NCBI RefSeq assembly: GCF_030867145.1
Contig: NC_134439.1
Coordinates: forward strand, 7,787,379-7,851,378
Source: Opisthocomus hoazin
Lineage: Eukaryota; Chordata; Aves; Opisthocomiformes; Opisthocomidae
DNA length: 64,000 nt
Reading direction: 5' to 3'
Shown: positions 1 to 10,265 of the stretch, one piece after another
Numbering within the stretch: the stretch's first letter is position 1
Layout of the letters: each line of letters begins with the position of its first letter
The notes under the pieces: generated by a model
Database searches by the model: none
What the model was told of the DNA's origin: nothing
The model's input: only the letters and a program-made list of their open reading frames with translations
Translations under genes and position numbers: made by a program

Positions 1-1127
1 GTCCTGCCTGTGCAGGACCCCTGTGATCAACTATAGAGGTGGGAAAATCTCTTTCGGTGCCACATTGTCATGACAGGTTTCTGTTCCCTCAGTCTCACTT
101 GCTGAGATGGCAATTCAATATTTCCTGCCTTGAAGAGTGCAGCTATGCTTCCCTTCCTCTGCAACAGCCTTTCATGTAGCCGGACATCTTCAGTCTGCCA
201 TCCAGTTTCCTACATGGGATCTTCAGCTCACGGAATCAATTACATTCACCATGTTCTAAAGGAGATGCCTGCACTTGATCCGATAAATTATTTGGCATGT
301 TCATTTGATGGTTTAGGCCTGACCTTCAGGGTCCAAACATGCTTCTGAAGCAAAGGATGTCCCTGGCAATTTTAACTTAGGGTCGATGTTGTTTTTCTGT
401 GCTCTGCACCAACTACTTTTTCAGGGATGACCGCTTTGTTTCACTACTAGCAGCATCTGAAGGACCAGCACAGGTATGCAAGCTCTCACAGAAACTTTCC
501 TGTCTTTGCAGATAAACATCAACACTTAAGGGCACGCTGCGGACAAGTGTGGAAGAATTCATGCTTCTTGGCTTCCCAGGTATGAGGCATTCCCAGGTCT
601 CCTTTGTGGTGGGATTTGCAGTGACGTACTCCCTGACATCAGTACGCAGTGCATCCGTCATACCCCTCATGTGGATGAACAGCAATGTACTTTTTCCCAT
701 GTAATATCCTCTTTCCTGAGTTCTGATACATTATGGATGTTGTTCCAAACAACTCCAATGACAGGAGTCATGCTGGGGATGAGCCAGATCATCTCCCTCA
801 GTGTCTGCATCCTTCAGCTGTTCTTTCTTCTCTCCCTAGGCTCCAATGAGTGTTTTCTCCTCTTTGTCGTGGCCTGTGACCATTAATTGACCATACGCTA
901 CCACTTGACATACAGCTCCCTCATGAACAGGGTCCTCTTTGCTCGGCTGATGCTCAGCTTCTGTCTGGGAGGCTTTTTGGCCATCTCACTGCTGGCCATT
1001 CTGAGAACCAGCCTGACATTCTGTGGGCCAGATATCATTAATCCTTTTCTCTACAATATAGATTCCTGTAGGCAGTTTCTGAAGGTACATTTGCATTTTT
1101 AATTAAAAATATGCATATTGCATTAAC
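1..1127 (+). repeat. Paralogous block A, copy 1 (OR 5'-half block)
   Basis: This block recurs almost base for base at 47,057-48,183, with only a handful of substitutions seen. A much more diverged copy starts at 26,275. It carries an OR upstream region and the 5' half of an OR pseudogene. Copies 1 and 3 part after 1,127 because copy 3 carries about 70 bp that copy 1 lacks. Homology then resumes to about 1,627 and again at 3,597-4,035, on either side of a CR1 insertion. Confidence 0.85.
543..1102 (+). pseudogene. Olfactory receptor pseudogene, 5' half (unit 1)
   Basis: Olfactory receptors are seven-transmembrane GPCRs of sensory neurons. The N-terminal OR signature EEFMLLGFPG is readable at about 552-590. 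TM3 and intracellular loop 2 are readable at 780-920 (LQLFFLLSLGSNECF, then VACDHY in place of the usual MAYDRY). The second extracellular loop follows (LTFCGPDIINPF). Reading frames change between these parts, and the loop-2 stretch has an in-frame TAA where the 47.9 kb paralog has TAC (Tyr). Homology stops before TM5. This is clearly an OR relic; the subfamily is not assigned. Confidence 0.8.
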
Positions 1128-1627
1128 AGTCCATCGTCCTACCCATTTTGGGCTTTGTTGTGGAAACACTTTGATGTAATTGGCCAAGTCCCCAAACTGC
1201 AGAGCTGCGAAAGGCTGGCTGAGGAGCAAGGCTCTCTTTCCATTCTCTGCGAGGACATTACCACTTCCAAAGGCCACTTGCAAGGGGCACTTGCTAGGAT
1301 TTTCATTTCAGAGGAGATGAATCGCATTCTCAAAGCTCTTCTTTCTGCAGACTGACACTGAAGGGAGTCCATGTGAGCACTTCATAAAGAAGAGGCATCA
1401 ACATGGCAGATACAGCTTCATGAACAGAGTGGGATTGATCTCACCTGAGGGTAGAGCTCTCCAGGTGAGATGACTGAGTCCAGACTGAATGTCTCCTCCT
1501 CCCTTCTGGAAGCAGTGGTGCTTCTGGAGGCAATTCTCCTGTGTCCACCCATGCTGGGTATTTGGCTCTTAGACCTGCAACCAGACACCCAGGCACCAGT
1601 GCCCAAGGACAGGCTGATGCCCATCAT
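1128..1627. repeat. Continuation of block A, no gene seen
   Basis: This stretch is homologous to 48,236-48,738. It contains no coding signal I can support; short ORFs on both strands do not resemble known proteins. The match to unit 3 stops at about 1,627, where the CR1 begins. Confidence 0.6.
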
Positions 1628-3594
1628 CAGCGGAGATCAGGTGGAAGAGAAAGGTCCATGGAATCTGGAAAGAGGGGCAGGCCACTTGGGAAGAGTACAG
1701 AAACGTGGTCAGAGAGTGCAGCGATGCGACAAGGAAGGCCAAGGCCCACCTGGAATTGAAGCTGGCAAGGGATGTCAAAAACAACAAGAAGGGTTTCTTC
1801 AACTACATCAGCAGCAAAAGGAAGGCTAGGGACAATGTGGGGCCGCTGCTGAATGAGGCGGGTGTCCTGGTGACGGAGGATGCGGAGAAGGCACAGCTAC
1901 TGAATGCCTTCTTTGCTTCAGTCTTCAGTGCTAAGACTGGCCCTCAGGAATCCCAGGCCCCGGAGGTAAGAGAAGAAGCCTACAGAGAGGATGACTTTCC
2001 CTTGGTCGAGGAGGACTGCGTGAGGGATCGCTTAAGTGAACCGGACATCCACAAATCCATGGGCCCCAATGGAATGCACGCACGAGTGCTGAGAGAGCTG
2101 GCGGATGTCATTGCTGAGCCATTCTCCATCATCTTTGAGAGGTCCTGGAGGACAGGAGAGGTGCCCGAGGACTGGAGAAAGGCCAATGTCACTCCAGTCT
2201 TCAAAAAGGGCAAGAAGGAGGATCCAGGGAACTACAGGCTGGTCAGCCTCACCTCCATCCCAGGAAAGGTGATGGAGCAGCTTATCCTGGAGGCCATCAT
2301 GAAGCAAGTGGAAGAAAAGAAGGTTACCAGGAGTCGTCAGCATGGATTCACCAAGGGGAAATCATGCCTGACCAATCTAATAGCTTTCTACGATGACATG
2401 ACTGGCTGGGTAGACGAAGGGAGAGCCGTGGATGTTGTCTACCTCGACTTCAGCAAGGCTTTTGACACAGTCTCCCATGATATCCTCCTAGGGAAGCTCA
2501 GGAAGTGTGGGCTGGATGAGTGGTCGGTGAAGTGGATTGAGAACTGGCTGAATGGCAGAACTCAGAGGGTTGTCATCAGCGGCGCTGAGTCTAGTTGGAG
2601 GCTGGTAACTTGTGGTGTCCCTCAGGGGTCAGTACTGGGCCCAGTCTTGTTTAACTTCTTCATCAACGACCTGGATGAAGAGTTAGAATGTACCCTCAGC
2701 AAGTTTGCTGATGACACCAAACTGGGAGGAGTGGTAGACACACCGGAAGGCTGTGCTGCCATTCAGCGTGACCTGGACAGGCTGGAAAGTTAGGCAGAGA
2801 GGAACCTGATGAGGTTCAACAAAGGCAAATGTAGGGTCCTGCACCTGGGGAGGAACAACCCCATGCACCAGTACAGGCTTCGGGCGGACCTGCTGGTGAG
2901 CAGCTCTGCGGAGAGGGACCTGGGTGTCCTGGTGGATGACAGGTTAACCATGAGCCAGCAGTGTGCCCTGGCTGCCAAGAAGGCCAATGGGATCCTGGGG
3001 TGCATCAAGAAGAGTGTGGCCAGCAGGACGAGGGAGGTTCTCCTTCCCCTCTACACTGCCCTGGTGAGGCCTCATCTGGAGTACTGTGTCCAGTTCTGGG
3101 CTCCCCAGTTCAAGAAAGATGAAGAGCTACTGGAGAGAGTCCAGCGGAGGGCTGCAAGGATGGTGAGGGGACTGGAACATGTCCCCTACGAGGAGAGGCT
3201 GTGGGATCTGGGCTTGTTCAGCCTGAAGAAGAGAAGGCTGTGAGGGGACCTAATAAATGCTTATCAATATCTGAAGGGTGGGCGTCAGGAGGATGGGGCC
3301 AAGCTCTTTTCAGTGGTGCCCAGTGACAGGACAAGGGGCAACGGGCACAAACTGAGGCACAGGAAGTTTCGTCTGAACATGAGGAAGAACTTCTTCCCTC
3401 TGAGGGTAACGGAGCACTGGAAGAGGCTGCCCAGGGAGGTTGTGGAGTCTCCTTCTCTGGAGATATTCAAGACCCGCCTGGACAAGATCCTGTGCAGCCT
3501 ACTGTAGGTGACCCTGCTTCGGCAGGAGGGTTGGACTAGATGACCCACAGAGGTCCCTTCCAACCCCTACCATTCTGTGATTCTGTGATTCTGT
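1628..3594 (+). mobile_element. CR1 LINE, 5'-truncated, reverse transcriptase part
   Basis: The translated frame from 1,705 to 3,507 is a CR1 pol C-terminal part. It has RT fingers and palm ([34 protein letters not shown] at about 2,704-2,724, replacing the usual YADD), then the CR1 thumb and C-terminal region ([35 protein letters not shown]). One frame holds throughout but carries two in-frame stops, TAG at 2,791-2,793 and TGA at 3,241-3,243. The 3' end is the CR1 ATTCTGTG-type octamer tail at 3,571-3,594. The 5' half (endonuclease) is missing, as is usual for dead CR1 copies. It splits block A of unit 1 and coincides with loss of about 430 bp present in unit 3. Confidence 0.93.
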
Positions 3595-3596
3595 GA

Positions 3597-4035
3597 TTGT
3601 CAAACAGAGACAAATTCACAGGGTGGGATCCAGCTGGAAAGCCAGCACCCTCCACATGCAGTCCTGGGGTGGGATTGCCTGAGAATAGGACCCCAGAATC
3701 ATTCCTCTTGCCTATGGGAGCAAAGGAAATCACTGAGATGCAGTTAGCATCTCTTGGTCAGAGAAATCAGCATGGAGTCAGGGACGTATGGGTTGCTCTC
3801 AGCTGAGCACAGGTGATTTGCCTGAAAAGGAGGAGAATCCTGAATAAGAGTAGGATGAATCTCTGGCAGTGAATGAGTGTGGGAAGGACCTGAGGAGAGA
3901 ATCTTGTCCAGCATCTGGCTCATGGGTCTTTTTCACTTGCTGACGCGAAGGTGCAGGGCAAGGAAGGGCACTTCCCTCCTTGGGCTGCTATGGCCACATG
4001 GCAAAACCATAAGAGCAGTTGTGCCTCCTACCACA
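3597..4035. repeat. Tail of block A, copy 1
   Basis: This stretch matches 49,165-49,620 with moderate divergence. A second, weaker internal echo lies at about 4,795-4,990 (shared elements such as AATCTTGTCCAG and the following TGGGTCTT). No gene was recognised. Confidence 0.6.
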
Positions 4036-5106
4036 AGGTGTGGCCAAGTAAACAATCAGTTTGAAATATAACGTAGGTGTAAAAAAGCACTCAGGCTACG
4101 TGAAATGTCATTCTGGAAGGAATTAGTTTGCATTCCCATATTACAATATACTTATTGTTTCCTCTCTAAGATATTCTGCATTTCCAACATGACCCTGAAT
4201 CCTCTCTCATGGGTGTTTGTGTAAAGCCCAGTGTAAGAAGAGGCCTGAATTCCACCTGTAGGTGGGTCCAAACCATAGCTTTCTTACCCATCCAGGTGGG
4301 AATGGGTCTTGTCATGCTCCTTCCCGTAGCTCACAGAGACACTTTTCTCCAGGTGCCTCACTCTCTTTGCCTCCTTCTCTTTCCCTCTGGCCCATCTCTC
4401 CTTTGGACCCATTCACCACTGCCTCTCTTCTGTAAAGCCTGCACTTTCTTGATCACCTCAGAAGGCCTCACTGCCAACAGCCTCTGTCATGGCCTACTGA
4501 GGTGACATCGTTCCAGTAGTTTGAACCTGTTGGCTTGCCACCACGGGTGCTTTTGTCAGCTTCCACCAAAGATTCTTTCCAGGGCCAGGTCTTTGCTTTC
4601 CAAAACAGACTGAGCACAAGAAGAGACGTGTGCACAGAAGGACAAACCATGTCCCAGATATTCACATCCCAGAAATGCAACCACCAGCAGGTTTGTGCTG
4701 GGCAGAGAACCCAGAGGGACTCAGGGGCACAGGGACTGCCCCCAGCCAAGCTCTGGTGAGTCCACAGAGCTGGCGGAGAGATATGAAAAGCAGGGGGATA
4801 GCTCAAGTTGTTCAAGAGACAATCTTGTCCAGTGTCTGGCTGGTGGGTCTTGCTCACATGTTGAGGCCTTTGCTGATCTCCAAGATGCTGGGCTAGCAGG
4901 GCATTGTCTTTCCTTGGGCTTCTTTGGCTAGGAGGTAAAACCGCAAGAGCAGTCACATCTCATAACAAGAGCTCCCTTCTCCAGCAGTGGTCGTTGTTGG
5001 ATCATGAGGAAAGAGTAAGAGCTGGACAAACGGCTGGGCACCCTTGTGGCAAGGAAGGCCGACAGCATCTGGGCTGCAGTAGGAATAGCATTGCCAGCAG
5101 GACAAG
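4036..5106. other. Unassigned spacer replacing the V-segment region of unit 1
   Basis: In units 2 and 3 the corresponding interval carries V-segment sequences. Here none is seen: there is no leader, no conserved Cys-Trp-Cys framework and no recombination signal. The right end (about 4,985-5,106) has weak similarity to the CR1 3' part (CATTGCCAGCAGGACAAGGG), suggesting an old CR1 scrap at the junction with the next block. Confidence 0.4.
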
Positions 5107-5262
5107 GGACCTCGCCCGGCCTCGCAGTGCTCGCTGGCTCTGCCCGGCCACGACTTGGTCTCCTGCAAAACAGACTCCCGGTCCGCCAGCGAGAATGCGC
5201 CTGCACAGACCCAGGTTCAACTTGTGCAGCGGCAGGGCCTTGACTCTGATGACATCTCTTCT
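5107..5262. repeat. V-gene upstream (promoter-side) block, copy 1
   Basis: This is near-identical to 32,113-32,268 and related to 51,795-51,990 and 53,540-53,740. At 32 kb and 51.8 kb the block lies just 5' (to the right, since V is on the minus strand) of a V leader exon. In unit 1 the leader and V body to its left are gone, so only the flank survives. Confidence 0.55.
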
Positions 5263-5570
5263 CCAAGATGAGTGGCCCACTACTCTCAGACTCTCCTCAT
5301 ATGTCATGTTTGTCACCCCCCTGATTGACTTGGTGGCCTTTGCTGGACTTGCTCCAGTACGTCAATGTCCTCAGAGGGTCTCAGATGGGGCAGAAGGTCA
5401 GGGTCACTTTCCCAGGCCTGCTGGCAACATTTTGGCTAACACAGCTCAGGATGCCATGTGTCCTGTTTGCTGCAATGACACGCTGCTCTCTCATGTTCAC
5501 ACACGTACACACCTCCCCTGCCCTTGCCTTCCCCACAGTGCCCGTTACCTCCTGAGCAAGCAATGGGATG
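5263..5570 (-). mobile_element. CR1 LINE fragment (unit 1)
   Basis: Reversed CR1 sequence typical of the 3' coding region is visible (CTTGGTGGCCTTTGCTGGACT; GTCACTTTCCCAGGCCTGCT). The same fragment is at 32,269-32,575. A longer version is at 53,855-55,010, so units 1 and 2 share an internal deletion relative to unit 3. Confidence 0.7.
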
Positions 5571-6854
5571 TGGCCTCGGCTACTCTAGAGCCTCTGCTCA
5601 AAACTGGATCCCTGGACAGAGGAGTCAGCCCTGTCTGACCTCTCCCAGAGGAGCTCCCTGGCACTGATCTCACCAAGGTCACTAAGGAGAAGTCCTCAGC
5701 TGCACTGCCTGCAAGCTGGACTTGAGCTTCAGGCTGAGAGATCTTCAGGAGGGGAGATGGGCTTAGAAAATTTACCCACTGTGCACGGCCCTTGTCAGAA
5801 AGAGGGTCTAGACTGGACTTGCCTGTGAGAGAACAGCAGGCTTTAGAGAATGTGGTCTTGGATCCAGTGTCCTTTGCCTCTCAGAGGGAGGTGCTGGGCA
5901 CTCCGACTGAGATTCCAATGCATGGCATGAAGATCTAGGTGGGCTCAAGTCCAAAGCAGTTATCAGTTCTTTGGTTTACCTGGATGGGCAGGAAAAGGAG
6001 GGCTCAGCAGATACAGGCTGCATGTGAGTGCCTCTTCCTTGGACAGATCTCTAACAGTATGACACCATCGCCTGTCAGCTACACTCAGTCTCCTGCTGAC
6101 CCTGGGAATCTGCTGCTCTGTGTTGCTGCTGGAGAGAGCAGCGGAGACTATCCCTACCATGAGCAGAACATTCCCTCTTGATGAGTGACACTCAAGGGCA
6201 CACACACACACAGAGGCTCAGCCACACCAGCACAGAAATATACACAAATGTGTGCTCCAACATGCATCCGCCCTAACCTGGCTGCTTACAAGTACACAAA
6301 AGACAAGAACACACAGAGGAACATAAAGATATTTGTACACTACTGAGGACCCGCAGTAATGGGGGAGTGTTAGGCAGGGTGTGGTCAGATCCTAGGAGTA
6401 CAACGCACACACGCAGGGAGACAACAACAGGGGAAAACTGGGGTGAGCTGAGGAGGGAGGGAAAGATGAGGACAGGGCAATCCCCCAGCAAAGTGGCCCG
6501 TGGTGGATTGCTAGACATATAGGAAAAAGAACAACACTTGAAACTGCCCCAACAGAGTGTTTATGTTTAATGTCAGTTCCCTGCTGTGGACCCCTCCAGC
6601 ACCGGAGCTGCGTCTGCTGCCAGCACTGCTGCATTCCTGCCCTAGAAATCCTGGCGCCTTTCATCCCAGTGCTTGAAAGAAGCCTTCATTGGAGAATGGG
6701 CATGGCACAAACCTGGAAATGACAAGGCAGCAGTGTTGGAAACAAAAGCACAGCCCATATCATTACCTGTGATGGTCTGCATGCAAGATGAACTTGTCAG
6801 AAAATTGTTACCTCTGCAAAGGGAGCCTCTGGTCCTGCAGCAAGAAAGGGCAGG
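5571..6854. repeat. Keratin 5' flank, block B copy 1
   Basis: This stretch is close to identical to 32,576-33,873 in unit 2. It matches unit 3 closely only from about 6,625 onward (55,857); upstream of that unit 3 is much more diverged. It contains a short CA run at 6,199-6,212 that is longer in unit 2. No gene is seen here; it is the upstream region of the feather keratin gene. Confidence 0.7.
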
Positions 6855-6921
6855 TATAAAAGTCAGCCCAAGTCTCGGCTCTCTCATCCACTTGTCTTGG
6901 CTCCTTCTGCTTGGGACCGAG
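6855..6921 (+). promoter_or_regulatory. Feather keratin core promoter and noncoding exon 1 (copy 1)
   Basis: A TATA box (TATAAAAG, 6,855-6,862) is followed about 25-30 bp later by the expected start of a short noncoding exon. The exon ends at 6,921 with the splice donor GAG|GTGAGT. The layout (short untranslated exon 1, one intron, coding exon 2) is the standard avian feather beta-keratin layout. The intron is 6,922-7,275 (354 bp), ending in TCTCTCACAG. It is 21 bp longer than in the other two copies. Confidence 0.85.
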
Positions 6922-7296
6922 GTGAGTCTGAAGTCCCTTCTCTTCCAAACTGAGATCTCTCCTCAATGGACCTCCCAGCTGATAGTGGTTATGTCCCTTC
7001 TTGTGGTTTGGATCTTCTTCTCATGACAGAGGGCAGTGGGGAAAAGTTCTGCATAGAGAGAGGCTGGAATGTGGCTGAGGGGGGCTTTTGGTTTATGAAT
7101 TAGAAAAGAGCCTCACTCAGCCATGCTGCTCTTTTTAGGGTGATGAAGACTCTGTGGCTCCTGGCTGAGCCTCCGACACCCCACTCAGTAGCGACCTTGG
7201 TTCCTTTGTGACAGGATAACCAGGCTGCTCCTCATACACCCCTGTGCTCTATTTCCTCTCTCTCTTCTCTCACAGCTGTACCTCCAGACCAGAGAC

Positions 7297-7599
7297 ATGT
7301 CCTGCTACAACCCATGCCTGCCATGCCGGCCCTGCGGCCCAACCCCACTGGCCAACAGCTGCAATGAGCCCTGTGTCAGGCAGTGCCAGAACTCCACCGT
7401 CGTCATCGAGCCTCCTGCTGTGGTGGTGACCCTGCCCGGCCCCATCCTCAGCTCCTACCCACAGAACACTGTTGTGGGCTCCTCCACCTCTGCTGCTGTT
7501 GGCCGCATCCTCAGCTGTGATGGAGTGCCCATCAACTCTGGGTGCTGTGATCTCTCTGGCATTTCCAGCCGCTACTCTGGCAGAAGGTACCTTGCCTGA
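7297..7599 (+). CDS. Feather beta-keratin (corneous beta-protein), copy 1
   Basis: This is a structural protein of feather barbs and barbules, about 10 kDa, which polymerises into beta-sheet filaments in keratinocytes. The 100-residue product starts [20 protein letters not shown]. It has the Cys-rich N-terminal arm (residues 3-30), the conserved beta-sheet core at about 33-65 ([17 protein letters not shown]), a Gly/Ser region and a C-terminal tail with CC at 83-84 ending GRRYLA. The length is normal for feather keratin. The ATG at 7,297 lies 21 bp into exon 2. Relative to copies 2 and 3 it has Arg instead of Ser at residue 70. No break is seen. The poly(A) signal is ATTAAA at 7,930. It is recognised at family level; the individual locus name cannot be given. 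Confidence 0.95.
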   Translation: MSCYNPCLPCRPCGPTPLANSCNEPCVRQCQNSTVVIEPPAVVVTLPGPILSSYPQNTVVGSSTSAAVGRILSCDGVPINSGCCDLSGISSRYSGRRYLA

Positions 7600-7929
7600 T
7601 AAAGATGCTGGGAGTGCCCCATAGGAGACTCCTCCAGGAACTCAGAACATGGTGTTCTGCAAAGGATCTAGATTTTGGGCGTGTTTTCAGTATAGCTGAA
7701 CGGCTGCCTTTCTCTCCTGTTTCATTGTTTGCTTTGATTCCCACTAGCAACAAGGTTTCCCCAAGGCCAGCCTAGTGGGCACCAGCTGTTTCCTCTCTAT
7801 TTGCGGTGCAGGCAGACGGGCATCATGCAGGAACATCTCCACGGCCAAGGCCCACAGACTCTTCGCTGTCTCTGGGGCTCCCTGCCCCACTGGCTTCCAA
7901 TGAAGTATTTTTTTTCCCTCTTTTGACTC

Positions 7930-7935
7930 ATTAAA
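7930..7935 (+). promoter_or_regulatory. Poly(A) signal of keratin copy 1
   Basis: ATTAAA lies about 330 bp after the stop codon in an otherwise conserved 3' UTR. The same hexamer is at 34,924 and 57,158 in the other copies, each followed by AGTTGTGCTGTATTC. Confidence 0.75.
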
Positions 7936-8688
7936 GTTGTGCTGTATTCAAATGTGGTCTCCATGTGTTCCTTCCCTCTGTAGACACTCACCGCTGCCAA
8001 AGGAGAAGGGTGTTGATCTGGGGTGGAAGGGGGTGAGGGCACAAGGAGACCATTCTGCATTCACAGAGGTTTTGGACACCCTGCGGTGGCTCCTCCTTTG
8101 GGCACCAACCCTTGGAGATGAGGAGGACATCCAGGGGTGCTGTGGTGCCAGTGACCATCAGGTCTTGTCTTGTTGTGCCTCTGCCGACAAATGCCCAGAA
8201 AGGGACGAAGCCCTGCAGGCTCAGCATCCCCATGAGCTCCAGAGGAAGGGTGTTCCTCTTGCTATGGCTGGAGCTGCGCTGGGGCAGCAAGGGGTGAGTT
8301 TTGGTCACCGAAACATGCCTTGCTTTGCAGAATGGCAGGAATGTTACAGAAAAGGACAACTTTTGGGATGGATGACAGCTGCTACTCCCCCTTTCTCTCC
8401 TCTCCAAGACCCAGTCTAGTGGTCATGGCCAGTGGGCAGCAGCAGGAGTAGCAGGGAGAACTTGTCCATGCCACTAAATACGGTGAGGCTGGAGGTCAGA
8501 CCTAAGCATGTAGCAGCTGAGGGCAGTCAGCACAGACATTGGGACAGTGAAACGGTCTGTTTCTGAGGGAGATCGTAGTGCTCTGGTACAGAGCGTGCAG
8601 GGGAATCTAAAGATCGGGAAGCATATGAAAAGTGGGTGCACTTTCCAAGAGAGCTGCAGCCGGGCCCAAAGCTCTTGACTGCTTCATT

Positions 8689-8706
8689 CCCCCCCCCCCC
8701 CCCCCC
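8689..8706. repeat. Poly-C run
   Basis: Eighteen consecutive C bases lie in block B copy 1. They are absent from the homologous positions of units 2 and 3 (near 35,690 and 57,925). This is a possible assembly or sequencing weak point. Confidence 0.9.
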
Positions 8707-9403
8707 AAGAGGATTTGTGCTCAGGATTTGGCTGCCATTCTGGGGGGAGAGGATTTTATCACACGGAAATCTCATCCCTTCTAACTGATGGAAATGTCTC
8801 TTGGCAGCTACTACAGTCTCATATCTTATTTCCTACATGAAAATCCAGATGTCTGGGCAAAATTGTAAAAATCATATGATGGAAATCTCCATAGGCAAGT
8901 CCTACATCAAGAGGGAATGTCCTCATTCTGGCAGGGATGGAGTTAATTATCCTGCCAGTATCTGCTGTGTTTTGCATGTAGCAGGCGAAGAATATTGATA
9001 AAACTGCTGATTTTCTTTCTTGCTAAGAAATCATGGACTTTTTTCAGTTTCCCATATCCAGCTAACAAGCAGGTGTGCAGGAGCTGGGAGGGAACATAGC
9101 CAGACAGCTAGCCCAAGCTGGCCAATGGAAATATATTCCATACCATAGATGTCATTCTCAGTTTATATTAAGGGTTATTCATGGGGGAAGGAAGCTGCTC
9201 TTTTCCAGGTGTTCAAATTCTTCTGTGAGTTCAGTCTTTTTCTGTCTGTGAGCTTGGTGAAATAATGATTTTGGTAAAATTCTCTGTAATTCATGAGTTC
9301 CACGAAACCTGTGAGTTCCGCAGTTGCTTCTTCGGGACTGGCTACATACTGGTCATCAGATGGTGAGAAAAAATCCCATTCTGTGTAGCTCATTTTGCAT
9401 CCT

Positions 9404-9437
9404 TATTGTTGTTGTTATTATTATTATTATTATTATT

Positions 9438-9472
<35 letters not shown>
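9404..9472. repeat. Trinucleotide microsatellite (TTG/TTA)
   Basis: This is a compound run of TTG, then TTA, then TTG repeats. The unit 2 homologue near 36,402-36,415 has only a few ATT repeats, so the expansion is specific to this copy. Confidence 0.95.
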
Positions 9473-9640
9473 GTGTATTAGTATTGCCTTTGTTGTCTTA
9501 TTAAACAGTCATTATCTCAACCCATGAGTTTTACTTGTTGTCCATTCTCCTCCTTTTCCCACTGAAGGGAAAGCGAAGGGTTGAGAGAGTGGCTGTCTGG
9601 TCCTAGTTGCCATCTGCCAGGTTATACCATGACAGGAAAT

Positions 9641-10022
9641 TGCAGCCAATGAAGCATATCTCAGAATGACTGAAGGCCAAAAGCTTCGTAAGGGCTTTTC
9701 ACTTGCATGTCTGAAATCCTTTTCCCCTCACAGTACTATTACTAACCACCATCAATAGCAGCACAGTTGGACTTCCTAACCCTGCTGCACTAAACCTTGT
9801 AATAAGCAGAAGGTCCCTCAGGTCCTTTGCAACGATGATACCATCTGTAATTGTCCTGTTGAAGAGGATGGCATTACATCGGACAGATGAGTAAGTTGTT
9901 TTGACAAAGCAAAACAAGGGGCACACGATCCATGCAGGTTTTACACTCCAAACTAAGGGCGTTCTTGCAGAGGATGGATTTTTTAATGGTGATTTTAATC
10001 ACTTGTTGACTTTGTTTTGTGG
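9641..10022. repeat. Block B between keratin flank and OR 3' half, copy 1
   Basis: This stretch is conserved at 36,585-37,029 and 58,420-58,880. Short open frames on both strands do not match a family I know. It lies immediately 5' of the OR TM6 region, but I cannot read TM5 in it. Confidence 0.4.
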
Positions 10023-10265
10023 AAGGCAGGCAGTGAGCTGTCTCAATCCGTGCTTCCCATTTCACTGCTGTGGCCTCTTCCTATGGCCCAGGTGTCCTCA
10101 CCTTCATGGGAGCCTCCTCCAAAGGGTCACTAGGCAGAGCAGTGGCTATTCTTTACATTGTTCTTACTCCCCTGCTCAACCCCTCGATTTACACCCGAAG
10201 AAAGAAGGATGCAAAAGCTGCTCTGAGCAGGTTCGAGAGCTGGTATTTGTTTACAGGCAAGAAAC
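10023..10265 (+). pseudogene. Olfactory receptor pseudogene, 3' half (TM6-TM7), unit 1
   Basis: The OR TM6 motif is readable as ASHFTAVASSYGPG (family pattern: CASHLxxVxxFYG). It is followed by LTFMGASSKGSLGRAVAI, the TM7 motif TPLLNPSIYTRRKKDAKAAL (family pattern: TPMLNPxIYSLRNKEVKxAL) and a short cytoplasmic tail. A stop precedes TM6 (GRQ then TGA). Nothing of TM1-TM5 lies nearby; an OR 5' half lies 9 kb to the left. Paralogs are at 37,030 and 58,881. Confidence 0.85.

Larger units (their letters stand above)
7960..9640. repeat. Keratin 3' flank, block B copy 1
   Basis: This stretch is homologous to 34,955-36,580 and 57,190-58,415. It matches unit 2 best at about 8,040-8,290 and unit 3 best at about 8,500-8,600. 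It includes a poly-C run (8,689-8,706) and a TTA/TTG trinucleotide run (9,404-9,472). No gene was recognised. Confidence 0.6.

Noticed and set aside
4468-4956. 162-codon minus-strand ORF
   Set aside because: No family resemblance, and it lies in a decayed spacer with internal repeats. Treated as chance.
9404-9527. 67-codon ORF with long Ile/Val runs
   Set aside because: Translation of the TTA/TTG microsatellite.
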